A model generated the notes under the pieces. It worked only from the letters and a program-made list of their open reading frames with translations, was not told the origin of the DNA and did not search any database. Below are positions 48,528-59,440 of a stretch of 64,000 bases of DNA, piece by piece (within the stretch, counting starts at the first letter, position 1; each line of letters begins with the position of its first letter). Source of the stretch: Paragordius varius (lineage: Eukaryota > Nematomorpha). The stretch covers positions 10,664,001 to 10,728,000 of the forward strand of contig OZ176053.1 in assembly GCA_964247055.1 (NCBI GenBank). The letters run 5' to 3'. The position numbers were made by a program, and so were the translations under genes.

Positions 48528-48713
48528 TTAAATTTTGTAAGTGGGTCCTGGATAATTGATTTGAGCCCGGGGATAAAACGAATTATATTGGATTGCTAGA
48601 TTTTCCATTATATTATAATCTAGATAAAATAATTTTATACCTGACTTTGAAGATGAGGAGTCATCCACATTATATTCTCTCCTACTATCAAAATTATCTG
48701 AATAATCTTCCAT
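48528..48713 (-). CDS. Possible small protein gene, 54 or 61 residues
   Basis: ATG at 48713. The product starts MEDYSDNFDSRREYNVDD, then Ser/Lys, and ends with FYPRAQINYPGPTYKI. The frame includes a 21-bp GT...AG segment (starts GTATAAAATT, ends ATCTAG) that looks just like the tiny introns of this genome. Because 21 is a multiple of three the frame is open with or without it, so the length is 61 or 54 residues. Acidic, then Tyr/Pro-rich; no family recognised. Confidence 0.4.
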   Translation of the reverse strand: MEDYSDNFDSRREYNVDDSSSSKSGIKLFYLDYNIMENLAIQYNSFYPRAQINYPGPTYKI

Positions 48714-48849
48714 AACAACAAAATAAATGCTTCGTAACGGAAAATACTTTAAATGATATGTTTACAGGAAGTGAGATTGTGCTCTCTTCAAAAATCATAT
48801 GTATTCTGGTAAAAAATTCAAAAATAATTCTGGCGCCAACCATTTCGAG

Positions 48850-49027
48850 ATGAGAATTTTTTTTTAAAACTACATTTCATTAAGTAATTTTGGTTTAATC
48901 ATATAATTTTTATAAAGATAGAAGCATAAATTTAAATTAGGGCCATTCTATTGGGTAGTTTTTTAAAAACACTAATTTGAAAAAGGTCTGGGGTATTTAG
49001 ATACCCCAATTTGAATCGAAGTGTTAA
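48850..49027 (-). mobile_element. TTAA-MITE family 1, half copy
   Basis: Only the short-end half remains, ending in GATACCCCAATTTGAATC and AAGTGTTAA. The interior has AAGATAGAAGCATAAATTTA as in other copies. Confidence 0.6.
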
Positions 49028-49277
49028 TTACGTTTTATTCATTTAGTAATTTAAAAATCAGCGGTTTGTTTAAATTGGATAATATTATTTATATCTTAAA
49101 AAAATTGTGCAGACGTGATGAAAGGATTTCGCTAAAAAAAATATTTAATCTAATATAGCCAAATATGGATTTTAAAGCCATTTTTGGCCACTTCTTCAAA
49201 ATTGAATGTAAAAAGATAAAGTTGTATCAATACATATTAATTCTGCAAACCTATTATGAAAAAATGTAATTAATTAT

Positions 49278-49858
49278 TTAGCACTTGGATACAACACACT
49301 CATTTTAGTCCTTCGATTCAAATTGGGGTAGTTGAATAACCCAGGCTTGTTTAAAATCATACTTTAAAAATTATGGAAGCAATCGAAACCATGGCAAAAT
49401 TTTGCAATTATATAACATTAATAAACCGAAATATATAAAAAAATTTATTCAAAAATACTTGATATTACTTATTTTAAGCTAAAACTGAAAGGTAAAAATT
49501 TAGTCAACGTGACATGTGTCAAATTGTAAAATTAAAAAATAATGCAAAATAAACCGCTTTTTCTATTTCTATCAATGTTAGATGTAATATATAGAGAAAA
49601 AATGCTTTAGTTTTACCCTTAAAATTAAATGAAGACGTTGCAAAATTTTTGTAAAATAAAAATGGCGTCGAAGTAGTTTGAGATGGAACTTTTTTCAAAA
49701 CCAAATTTTATCAAGATATTTTGGCATATTTATATAATATTTATCAGGATAGAAGCATAAATTTAAATTGGGACCGTTTCCTTTAGTAGTTTATTAAAAA
49801 TTTTAATTTAAATTTAATCTGGGGTATTTAGAACCCCCAATTTGAATCTAAGTGTTAA
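49278..49858 (-). mobile_element. TTAA-MITE family 1, full copy
   Basis: About 580 bp. Long end TTAGCACTTGGATACAACAC on the left (TTAA changed to TTAG), short end CCCCCAATTTGAATC and AAGTGTTAA on the right. It ends about 70 bp upstream of the MRPL18 start, so it may lie in that promoter. Confidence 0.85.
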
Positions 49859-49930
49859 GGTAATCCAGGTTTATTCGAGTAAAAAAGAGTAGCTGTCGAA
49901 TTGTAATATAACAGATGAATATTTATTTTT

Positions 49931-50444
49931 ATGAAAGGTATTAAAATAAATTTGATCCCTACTGAAAAATATTTTATTAATCGAAATCCCAGAAATCTTG
50001 AGCTTTTAAGACTCGAACCAAAACCAAAAGGATATGGATTAGAGGCTTTTACTACAGAATATTGGAACCGGTATTTTTAAATATATTTAAGAGTTTTATT
50101 TGAACAGACGCATAAACATACATCCGCATGGGTAGAACATTTTACGGGTAAAAGAATAATTTCAGCTTCAACAACAGAATGGGCAATTGCTAAACATCTC
50201 TATAGGTACTTTAACTTTAAATTAAGCTTCACTGATCTCTCGGCAACAGTTAATATTGCCCGTATTCTTGCTGATAGATGCCTAAAGGCTGGTATATTAT
50301 ATGTGGATACGAAAAATTTTAATACAAATGATCTTAAGTCAGAAAAAGTATTATTTAACTGATTAATAGATAAAATTATTTTGTCGAACGCTTGAGGAAA
50401 ACGGTGTCGCTTTAACCGAATTAACTGAAAAAAACGCAGAATAA
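49931..50444 (+). CDS. MRPL18: Mitochondrial ribosomal protein L18 (uL18m)
   Basis: Four exons: 49931-50070, 50092-50205, 50227-50347 and 50370-50444; 149 residues. Introns are 21, 21 and 22 bp. Spliced blocks align without gaps to the animal protein: INRNPRNLELLRLEPKPKGY (family NPRNLELLS...), YWNR joined to VLFEQTHKHTSAWVEH (human FWHR, then a 16-residue block ending VEH), STTEWAIAKHLYS (family STREWAIKKHLYS), then NIARILADRCLKAGI (family IGRVLAQRCLEAGI), and the C-terminal TLEENGVAL. Gap-free alignment across both 21-bp introns makes them certain. Role: large subunit of the mitochondrial ribosome, near the 5S rRNA position. The N-terminus is short, with little room for a cleavable presequence. 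Confidence 0.93.
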
Positions 50445-51930
50445 ATGTTTATATATTTATTGCCCGAATTTTTGTATTTGATTATTCAGAAATCAACTTG
50501 TTGCCGGAAATGCTTTTGATTATTAGTCTGCATTCCGATGCATAGGCTTAATTTGTTGAATTTGTGTATTGGTAGCAGGAAATTTTGTTTGTCCCGTTTC
50601 ATCGTTCGCCCTAATTTTATAAATAATCGATTAGATTATTGGTTAATTAATAAAAATATTTTTAGTTAAAAGTGATCACTGTATAATACCGACAATTAAT
50701 GGATAGTTGTACGTATATATATACTATTTAACGTGTAAAGAACGCCTAGATTTTTTGTGGGTATGAATTGCAGCAAAAAGCTTCTTGTGCCATTTAGTGG
50801 AAAAAAATATATTTTTATATAACATTTATTGCTATTTCATTAATTCGCATATTTTTGTAGATCATATAATTTTGGAAGAGTTTGCTACCTTAATGTTTTG
50901 GATATAATCAAACCCTGTTTTCAAGCATTATATAAAGCTCAGATTTTTAACTTTTAAAGGGGCAAATTCGGGTAGCTACTAAATACAATTGAGTAATTTC
51001 TGGTAAAATGAATTTTAAAGATCAAGGTTAATTATTTACAATTAGGCATTTATTTGCTTGTTGTAACTATTTAAAAAAATCCAAAAAATTAAAATAAGGA
51101 TTTTTCAAATTTGGGTTTTTCGCATAAAATCTAAATAAAGCATATTTTAAAATTAGGCCCAATACTTTTTAATTTAAATTTTCAATGGTGGGCTATAAAA
51201 TTATTCCAAAAGAAAATAATGTGTTTTAACAATCACATAAGTAAACATGTTTTGATATGACAAACAAATTTTAATCTGGTTCATGAGGTGCCAATCTTAA
51301 TACATTTATAGAGGCATGTCTCAAACAATTTCTCCATGAGCTTTTCAACATTTTCAGTTTTGATATATGCCGCCTAGCATATGTTAGTTGGGAAAAAACA
51401 CTAATATATCAAGCACATTCTTTTTTTCATATTTATTTGACACATCTTGCCAAAACTAATTATATTTCTTTGCGATTTCGTTTAAATATAGTTAATCTAT
51501 ATATTCTTCAACAGAATGCGTATGATAAAAACCGCATTGCATTTGTTTTAATATTGGTATCTCTCTGTACGAATGGTTGTATATTCATGATTAGAATAAA
51601 TAAAGGACTTTTTTTTCTTATATTTTATCTTTCCGTTGTTTTATCATCAGCTAACTTTTTGGCGATTATAAGACCAGGAACTCATTCTAATAAATAATTG
51701 TCATATTAATCACCTGTGTGATAGATTGTTTAACCGTCGTAAATTCAAAAACCTTATAATTATCCACAACGAATTTTGAAGATATAGTTTTATACTTTGC
51801 AATAAGTTGATAAGTCTGAGTGAGTCGCGTAACAAGTAATTGTTTTGCCTTTAGACATGTGAGAAAGAAATAACAACGTGGGTTTAATGCCTTACATTTG
51901 CAACATTACTAATAAGCTAAATGTTTTTAA
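50445..51930. other. Intergenic, no supported gene
   Basis: A plus-strand frame at about 51,437-51,697 has two hydrophobic stretches (RIAFVLILVSLCTNGCIF; LFFLIFYLSVVLSSANFL) but no ATG at its start and no family resemblance. It could be an exon of a membrane protein. Otherwise nothing. Confidence 0.25.
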
Positions 51931-52422
51931 TATACCATTTACACTTCAAGAGTGTCCTTAAACACTTTAAGTTAGTCCTTGAACACTAAAAGTTGGTCCT
52001 TATTTAAATTTGGATTTAACCATAATTTTTTCATATATTTTATTTTTAACAACTTAATTTTATTTATTATATTTATTTAACTAAAAATAAATTTTTTTTA
52101 TTTAAAAACCACTTTTTTGTTTCAAACTAATTTTTTCCAATTCAATAAAATTACTTATTGTTTTAAATAAAAAATTGTATTTAATAACTCAAAATATATA
52201 TATTTTTTAAATATGTGTTAAAATCTTATAAATATATTAAATAATATTAAGTAAATTAACAAAGATACGGTATCTGAATGATTAAAAGTTAATATAGATT
52301 AAAAATATGTGCTAAAAGAAAATAGGTTAAATATAATAAAATCGAAAAATGATATACGATTTGATTGATAAAAGTATAAAGAAAAAAAGTCAAAGGACCA
52401 ACTTGAAGTGCAAATGGTATTT
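51931..52422. mobile_element. Foldback-like MITE, family F3
   Basis: The ends TATACCATTTACACTTCAAG and ACTTGAAGTGCAAATGGTAT are inverted. The left arm has repeated roughly 20-bp blocks (AGTCCTTGAACACTAAAAGT), in place of the CACCCTTGAA blocks of family F1. About 490 bp with an AT-rich centre. Confidence 0.7.
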
Positions 52423-53421
52423 AAGTATAAGGAAACAAAATAATAACTTAATTCCCAAATCAAAAATAATTAATGTTATATATAAAATATTTTTTTCTAT
52501 CACTGACTCAAGAACACAATATGGAAATTATGATATACTCAATGTAATAATTAAATATATGTGAAAGTTTCCAGAAAGTATTTATTAAAATTTTCCAGAA
52601 ACTCGTTGAAAATCCATGGCGTATGGATATACTAAATATTATTGTGTGAAACGGTTAAAATCATGTGCTACTTGTTGAGGAGTTCATTATAATTGCAAAT
52701 TTAGAAGTTATATTTCAAGATAATCGAAAAGAAGAAGGGCATAAGGAGTTTTAGCAAAATAATTTAAAATATGTGCCCACATTATTATTGTTCTCCCCTC
52801 TATCGAGATATTTTGCGTATAAACTGCATATCTGTCAAATAACTGCAATATTTGTCGGTATTATATGGTGCACGGCCCTTGAGACAAAAAATATTTATTC
52901 GGCTCGTCAAAAATTTTTATAAATATGATATAATAAATATACATACATTTTATGAAAATTTAGCTAAATACTTTCAACTCTATATATTTTTTTTAAAAAA
53001 AGGGCTACTTTTGGTAAAAAATACTATGGATTAACAAATTTAATATAATTCATAAATATGCCTAATGCCTTTTCGCACTTCCACGAAACGATTCAAAATT
53101 ATTCTTCATATGTTACAATTAGGTAGTCAATACATAACGCATTATTGGTATAAAAATACGAATTTAACAACAGTAAAAACATTACCATATTTTTTAAGTA
53201 AAACAAAGGATGCAAGTTGGTTTGAAATATTTTATTATCGAATATATATAATTTTATTTTTAGAGTCCAATCCTCTATATTTTGCTATACACTATCTCAA
53301 TACCGCTTAACATCGGAGGAAACCCTGATCCGCATAAAAAATAATCTTTTTGCAAAAAACTAGACAGTTTACAAAAAACCAGCTTATTAATTATCTTTAG
53401 TTATTTATATTCTCAAAAGTT
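52423..53421. other. Intergenic, weak frames only
   Basis: Plus-strand frames near 52,852-53,034 and 53,065-53,310 (the latter with ATG, 81 codons, contains FKIILHMLQLGSQYITHYW) have no family resemblance; I cannot tell them from chance. Confidence 0.25.
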
Positions 53422-54654
53422 CTACAAAAAATAATAACTTGATAATCCTTTTTGATGCTGCAACATATGATTTAAGTGATGTGAAGCATAAAGTTTCTTG
53501 GTCTTTACAGCAATTTTATTATTTGTGTTTGAACCGTTACTTATATTTGTGATTGCAGGATAATGGATACGTTTTTGTAAGTGATGCATATTTTGTTTGT
53601 AATAAAGTTTGAGAGATCGATGGCCCAACACCGTTCCTAATAATTATAAATAAAAAATGATACATTAAAAATGGTGATATACTGAATTTATAAATATATA
53701 AAAATATTAAGGAGCCTTTTTACAAATAATAATAGTATTGATATTTTAATGGTCTCAACAAAAAATATGGATAGTAAAATGTGTGTTTATCGCTATTAGA
53801 TATATCGGAAATTATAAATTAATTGGAAAATAGTTATTATAAGTATTTAAGATGTTGTAAAGTGATAATAGATAATTATATAACAAAATATATTGTAAAC
53901 GATAGTTTAATTATATATGATATACTAATGCGAAGTCTTTGAATGACAAGCTTTTAAATTATATAATGATACAATAAAAATAAATTCGCACAAATTTTTT
54001 TAATAAATAAATAGTTTTAAATAATTTAAACGTGCTATATCACATTATTTACAATTCAATTTCACCATTGAACAATTCAAATTCACCCTAAAAATAAATT
54101 ATGTGTTTTCGAACTAATATAACTCATTATTTTTATAAAAATATATCTTTATGACATAGTTTATTATTTTTTCAGTATTGTTTCAATTTAAATAAAAATT
54201 TATTTGTTAAAAATATATAAAAATGTTGGTAATTTTAATCTTAAAAATCTTATATTTTATTTGAGGGTGAATTTGAATTGTTTAAGGGTGAATTTAAATT
54301 GTAAATGGTTTAATAAAAAAGGTTTACTTTTTTACGGAAAGAGATATTGGACATATGTATTTTAGTTGATATTAAATAAGTAAAATTTTAATAACTAATT
54401 AAGAATTTTGTTTTTTATATTGTCATTTAAAGGCTGCTCAAATTATTACTATTTAGTCTGGGTGACATTTTTAAAAGCAAACATGAATTATTAGTAATTC
54501 AATCAAACCCTTTTGTAAAATACGCGACCCGAAATTGAAAAATATATTTATTTAAAATTATTATCATTGACCGAACATGCAAAAAAATAAAAATGACAAA
54601 TTATAAAAGCGTTTTAACTGGATAGGTTTTGGCGTAAAAATATTTATTTTTTTG

Positions 54655-54686
<32 letters not shown>

Positions 54687-56648
54687 AATTTAGGCGATAC
54701 ATTTTTTATAATGGCCGCTTTTAACTAAATTTGCATAAAAGGAAAAAGAGGTTAATAGTGCGCATTAGAAAGCAGTTTAATTCTAAAAAAAAATTAAATA
54801 CATACCATTAGGTAACCGCAATTCAAACATTTCTTCCCCATACGATGTTTTAATGTCATTGAAATCGTTGTTTTCAGATGGTATGGAACATATGGTTCCA
54901 AAAAAAGTATTGAGGTATTCGGTCAATTTGTCTTGATTTTCCAATAATTTCTTATATAATCTATGTTAGACATATATATAAATAAAAAAATTGCATTAAT
55001 CTAGAGAAGCCTAAGGTATCACAATTTATTTTGGGTAATGTAATATTTTTGAACAATATTGTATGGGCATGAATACAAAGTTATTTTTAAATCATTGTCG
55101 ATAAAATTTCGAATATATTAGAATAAAATTGGTCTTAATTAGATAACCTAGGTTTGACATAAAAGCTTAAAAGTGTGACATCCACGTATTCTGAATCAAA
55201 TCGTAGCTTGCAATGTCCTTTGTCCAACATATGTTTTTTGGTCGAATCAAGCGAAGAAAATTGTTTTCGACACCAAATACAAATATGTTCCACATTAATT
55301 AAATAACCTAAAAATAGTAAGGATTAAATTCAAAGATAAAGCGTCTAAATGTGAATATACTACTTATAATTAACTAAATGTATGGAACCAGATTCGTTTG
55401 TTTTGGGTTTCGGCTCCACATATTTTTAAAAAGGGGTCGGACTTACCTTTTCGGTTTTAATCAGCTAGAATTTCGAGAAATTCCACTTTATTTTTTTGGT
55501 AAAACGGTTTTAATATCGGTCGTGTTTTATAAATTTTCAGTTATTCTAATTTTTTATTAGGGTATAATAGACATAAAAAAAACATATGAGTCACAAATTT
55601 ATTGTATGCTAGTTTTTGGCCTAAAAAATAAAACACTCTATTGTGTTAAAAATTTAATATTTATATATATATATATATATATATACATTTAACCGTTTGT
55701 AACTGTCCGGTTTTAAATTTTTTGGTGATTCAAAACGGTTTTTGGAAAAAATTATAGTTTGGGCTAGAATATAGCGACGATAATTAATGATTAAATACTT
55801 TTTCAAAGTTGAGAAGTATTTCTGTTAATAACTAAATTCAGTTTATAAATCAGGCGTGTGTGGTTTTGATTCGGTCGGATTTCAGATTCTAAAAATGACA
55901 ATGTATTTTAAGAGGTGCAAGGTGTATTTAATACATCGTCTATATATTTAGGTTGGGCGATGATTATATTTAATAATTGAATTTACAGCATTATTAAATT
56001 ATATAAAGGGATGGCGGTTATATGGATTATTATTAGTGTCGAATTAAAAATGTAATAATAAAATACCTAGATATTTTAATAATCCATCAATGTTTATGAC
56101 CAATTCACTATAAGGAATGAAAAATGAGTGAGAATTATATAGATGGTTTATAAGCATGTAGATAGTTTTGTATTTCAAAGATTTTGCACAAAAGAAGCAA
56201 TAATTTTCGAGTTTATATACATTTATATTATTATTTGAATCATCTGACATAGTTTCCCAAGATTTCGTTTCATCATAATTACTCAATTCTTGAAGCTTCT
56301 CGTTTTTATGTTGATGTGGTTCCAGAGAATTGAAATGCTTTAAATTTTCAACATGTTTTTTGGAATATGTATGTTGTAAAAATGTTTTCTCCGAACTAAA
56401 TTGCTTGCAACAAGTAGAACAATATTTGTCAGCATCATCTACCTGATTGACCTAAAATTTGTTTATAATAAGCATACCTGAGATTCGGCCTGCTTGATTT
56501 TAAATTTATCACAAGAAATAGGTGGTAAACTTATAAGTCTTCTTTTTAAATTGTATCGATGCCATTCATCTTTATAATGTAAGCACTGCTCTTCCCTTGA
56601 CACAAATTGAGCCTCACAGCTCCTACAATTATATAAAGATCGGATCAT
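53422..56648 (-). CDS. ZNF622: ZNF622/Rei1-type cytoplasmic 60S maturation zinc-finger protein
   Basis: Exons, high to low: 56478-56648, 56067-56451, 55148-55307, 54806-54960, 53422-53636. Phases agree; 361 residues. Four C2H2-type fingers: residues 8-30 (CRSC, then EWHRYNLKRR, the family signature), 68-90 (CSTC...H...H), a third starting YCFFCAKSLKYKTIYML with HSFFIP, and a fourth CIWCRKQFSS...HMLDKGHC. The linker GLLKYLGYLINV, with the splice inside the Gly codon, matches KYLG of the family, and the tail LPNGTVLGHRSLKLYYKQN matches GHRSLMRYYKQ. Role: yeast Rei1 helps remove Arx1 and probes the exit tunnel of cytoplasmic pre-60S subunits. Introns are 26, 759, 187 and 1169 bp; the last contains an F1 MITE. 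At 361 residues it is shorter than human ZNF622 (477) but near yeast Rei1. Confidence 0.93.
54041..54311. mobile_element. Foldback-like MITE family F1, second copy, in ZNF622 intron 4
   Basis: Ends ATTATTTACAATTCAATTTC and TAAATTGTAAATGG. It has the same CACCCT/AGGGTG units and ATAAATTATGTGTTTTCG block as the 41.5 kb copy. Fewer units per arm, 270 bp. Confidence 0.75.
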
Positions 56649-57002
56649 TTAAAACCGATTACTAATTTGTTTCTAAGGATGATAAATAAATATAAAAAAG
56701 TATTAAACACAAATTATATGAAAAATAAAGCATGAAGTGATTCTGAATACATTATATTAATTTTATCAATTTGTATTAGATTATATAATAATATGATTTA
56801 AATTTCAGTAATCTTTTTTGGAAACTGCTAGGTTAACTTTGAATAGATATTTGAAGGAAAATAATCATATTTAAAAAGTGTTTTTATTGTTTTGTAGACG
56901 ATAACATTTTGTAACTTTTTGTTATAAATAGTAATTAAGCTTTCATCATTGTTGTCTTCCATTGAATAAATCTTATATTTTAGGTTTTCTTTTAGAATCC
57001 AA
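56649..57002. other. Upstream of ZNF622, nothing clear
   Basis: Presumed promoter region of the minus-strand ZNF622 gene. A short GC-richer string with ATGGCGAAGCTGCAG at about 57,002 is odd but leads nowhere. Confidence 0.35.
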
Positions 57003-58438
57003 GATGGCGAAGCTGCAGAACTCTATGCAAATTTGGGTAGTTGGATACCAAAGGCTTGTTTAAAATTAAATATTAAAAAAATATGGAAAGTGAAAGTATA
57101 ACAAAAGTTTGGACTTATGTAACATTAAACCGAAATAAAAAAATTAATAATAATTGGGCTGTGATAAAATAATCTTTTTGACTTATTGCAAGTTTTTTGT
57201 GGCTTTCTTTCATGTGAGAACAAATTTAATATTAGACGACTTAAATATTTAGAAAAACTCTTCTAATATTTAAATTTGCGATAATTATCAATTCCGTGAA
57301 CCATCAAAAAATTGATTGCGAAATATTATTAATAATTAAATATTAATCTTGTGTAAAATTTTTAAATCTTCGTGTAGCATAAAAGGTTACTTCACCGTTA
57401 AAGCATGTAAAAAAATTATTTAATCATAAATTTATTTCAAATGCAATGTTGATAACAATAAAATAAAAATAAATATGTTATATTGTCTAAACAACCTCCC
57501 ATTACATTTGTAAATGGACTCCTAACAAAATGAGTAGGGAGTAAAACTATAGAGAGTGTTTTAAGGGCAAATGATTTCATCGTCTTAAAAACTATAGGTA
57601 CCGGGTAATATTTATAATTTTAACATATTGACTCTGAGTTTCACTTCAATAAATGCATATTGTATTGGATGTGTAGTGTTTTGTTGCCTTAATCAATATG
57701 TTTTCTTTTAAAAATCAAAATAGTCCCGGCATAATTTGAATTGTATCTTATAAAAATGTTACATTTATAAGCAAATGACTTGACTTATTTTTCACACCGA
57801 TCTTCAAGTTTACACCTGCTGGCTTAAGTAAACTTGCCCAACTTGCCATGCTTGACTTACAAATCAAGAGCAATTTTTTTTCACCACCCTTAATTATAAA
57901 TTTTGAGATATTTTCGAGAATCAAATTTTTTTGCGGGTTCACGGAATTGATATAGCAGAGTTTTTTAAAAAAAATATATCCTCCTTTCCCTCCACACAAT
58001 TTGAATAGGTTAATTGCTAAAAATTATCTTCACAGCTTATAGCTATCATTGACAAAGGTTTTAATAACATATAAATGTAATATCGTTAAGTTTTAATTGA
58101 TCATGTGATTGTTTATCACCTCCGAATCAGGTTTTCTTGCTTGACTTAAGTCGTCTAATGTTATTTTTTTATCACATGAACATGACTTGAAATATTTGCA
58201 AGTCAAGTAAAAATAATTTTATTACCCCACCCGATATTTTTCAAAAATATTGTATAAAACTGGCGTAGAAGTAATTTGATGCAAAACTTTTTTCCAATAA
58301 TTTTATTTAAATAATTTTTTATTAGGAGCATAAATTTTATTGGATCCAATTCTTTCAGTATTTTTTTTAAAAAATATAAACATAAATATTGTTTGATAAT
58401 TCTAGATATCCCAATTCGAATCGAAGTGAGAACACTTC
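57003..58438 (-). mobile_element. TTAA-MITE family 1 copy split by a nested palindrome
   Basis: The left part 57,010-57,155 (GGGTAGTTGGATACC, then AAACCGAAAT) and the right part 58,233-58,438 (GGCGTAGAAGTAATTTGATG, then CCAATTCGAATCGAAGTG) are the two halves of one family 1 copy. The interior is displaced by the element at 57,156-58,232. Strongly diverged, so an older copy. Confidence 0.6.
57156..58232. mobile_element. 1.08 kb palindromic MITE nested in a TTAA-MITE
   Basis: The arms pair: GGGCTGTGATAAAATAATC, ACTTATTGCAAG, TTAGACGACTTAAAT and ATCAATTCCGTGAACC on the left, with their complements on the right (GACTTAAGTCGTCTAATG, GGTTCACGGAATTGAT, TTTTATTACCCCACCC). The 83-codon minus frame at 57,748-57,999 lies in the right arm and is not a gene. 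Confidence 0.65.
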
Positions 58439-58963
58439 ATTACCTTTTTATTTTTTTGTCTTCCTTTACATTGGGTAGTTTTCTATCACAGAGCTCAGTT
58501 TCGCAAATAAACTATAGTTATGAAAGTTATTTTAGCTAATATTTTATTATATGACATGGTTCTCATAATTATTACATAAAAAAGCTTATGTTTTCAAGTA
58601 TGTAACTTCTAGAGTTTTGGGGCAGCTCAAAAACATGAAATGAACAGCTGATAAAATCAACTATCAAGTTTTCGAGAGTAAAATGTAGCCTGAAAGCTTT
58701 TAGTTTTACATTTTCTTACCATAATATACATTTATTTGCCTGTTGAATTAACGATTTAAATAATTGAAAAAAATAGCAGTAAAAATTTTGATATGGGGAA
58801 TTTTTAACAATTTTACATATTATTTAGAAAATTTATATAATGCGCCTTAAAGTCTAAAGAAAATATATTAATAAATTCAAATGAATAGCCTAAATACTTT
58901 TTAACATATGCAAATTTCAAATCGCTCTGGGAGATAAACACCAAAAGTAATGGTGTGTGTTAA
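58429..58963 (+). mobile_element. TTAA-MITE family 2 copy
   Basis: Starts AACACTTCATTACC directly against the end of the preceding family 1 copy and ends AAGTAATGGTGTGTGTTAA. Shares AACAGCTGATAAAAT, ATAATGCGCCTTAAAG and CAGAGCTCAGTTT with the 45.7 kb cluster. It seems to have inserted at the TTAA that flanked the older MITE; the shared TTAA is now GAGA. Confidence 0.6.
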
Positions 58964-58974
58964 ATCATTTATTC

Positions 58975-59440
58975 AAAGGTATCTATTGACCTCAGACTAT
59001 AGTTAAGTTTATTAATGAAAAGAATTGTTTCATTCATATTTTGGCTCCTATCCCAAGAATAATCATATAAATAAGCCAAAATATTATACAAACTACTTCG
59101 ACGCCATTTTAGAACATTTTTGCAAATTATTGTGTTTATTTTATTCTAACGCTAAAATTACAAGAATTTTTTATTTGAATCACCACTAACATTGATATAA
59201 ACAGAAAAAGTGGTTTTTTGCATTATTTTTATATTTATGCACACATGTCATGGTGATTAAATTTTTCTTTTGATGTTTTTTCATGAAAAAATATTATCAG
59301 GTTTTTTTTATATTTCGGTGCATCCAATGTTATATAAATACAAACTTTTGCAATGGTTTCAATTTGCTCCATATTTTTAATAATATATTATTTTAAAGAG
59401 GCTTGTCCCCAAAGATCCTAATTTGAATCGGAGGGATTTT
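58975..59440 (+). mobile_element. TTAA-MITE family 1, degraded copy
   Basis: Interior blocks TACTTCGACGCCATTTTAG, GATATAAACAGAAAAAGTGG, CACACATGTCATGGTG and TATTTCGGTGCATCC, and the end CCTAATTTGAATCGGAGGGA, are recognisable. Both termini are poorly kept. Confidence 0.55.

Noticed and set aside
57748-57999. 83-codon minus-strand frame
   Set aside because: It lies within the right arm of a palindromic MITE whose left arm carries the complementary sequence.
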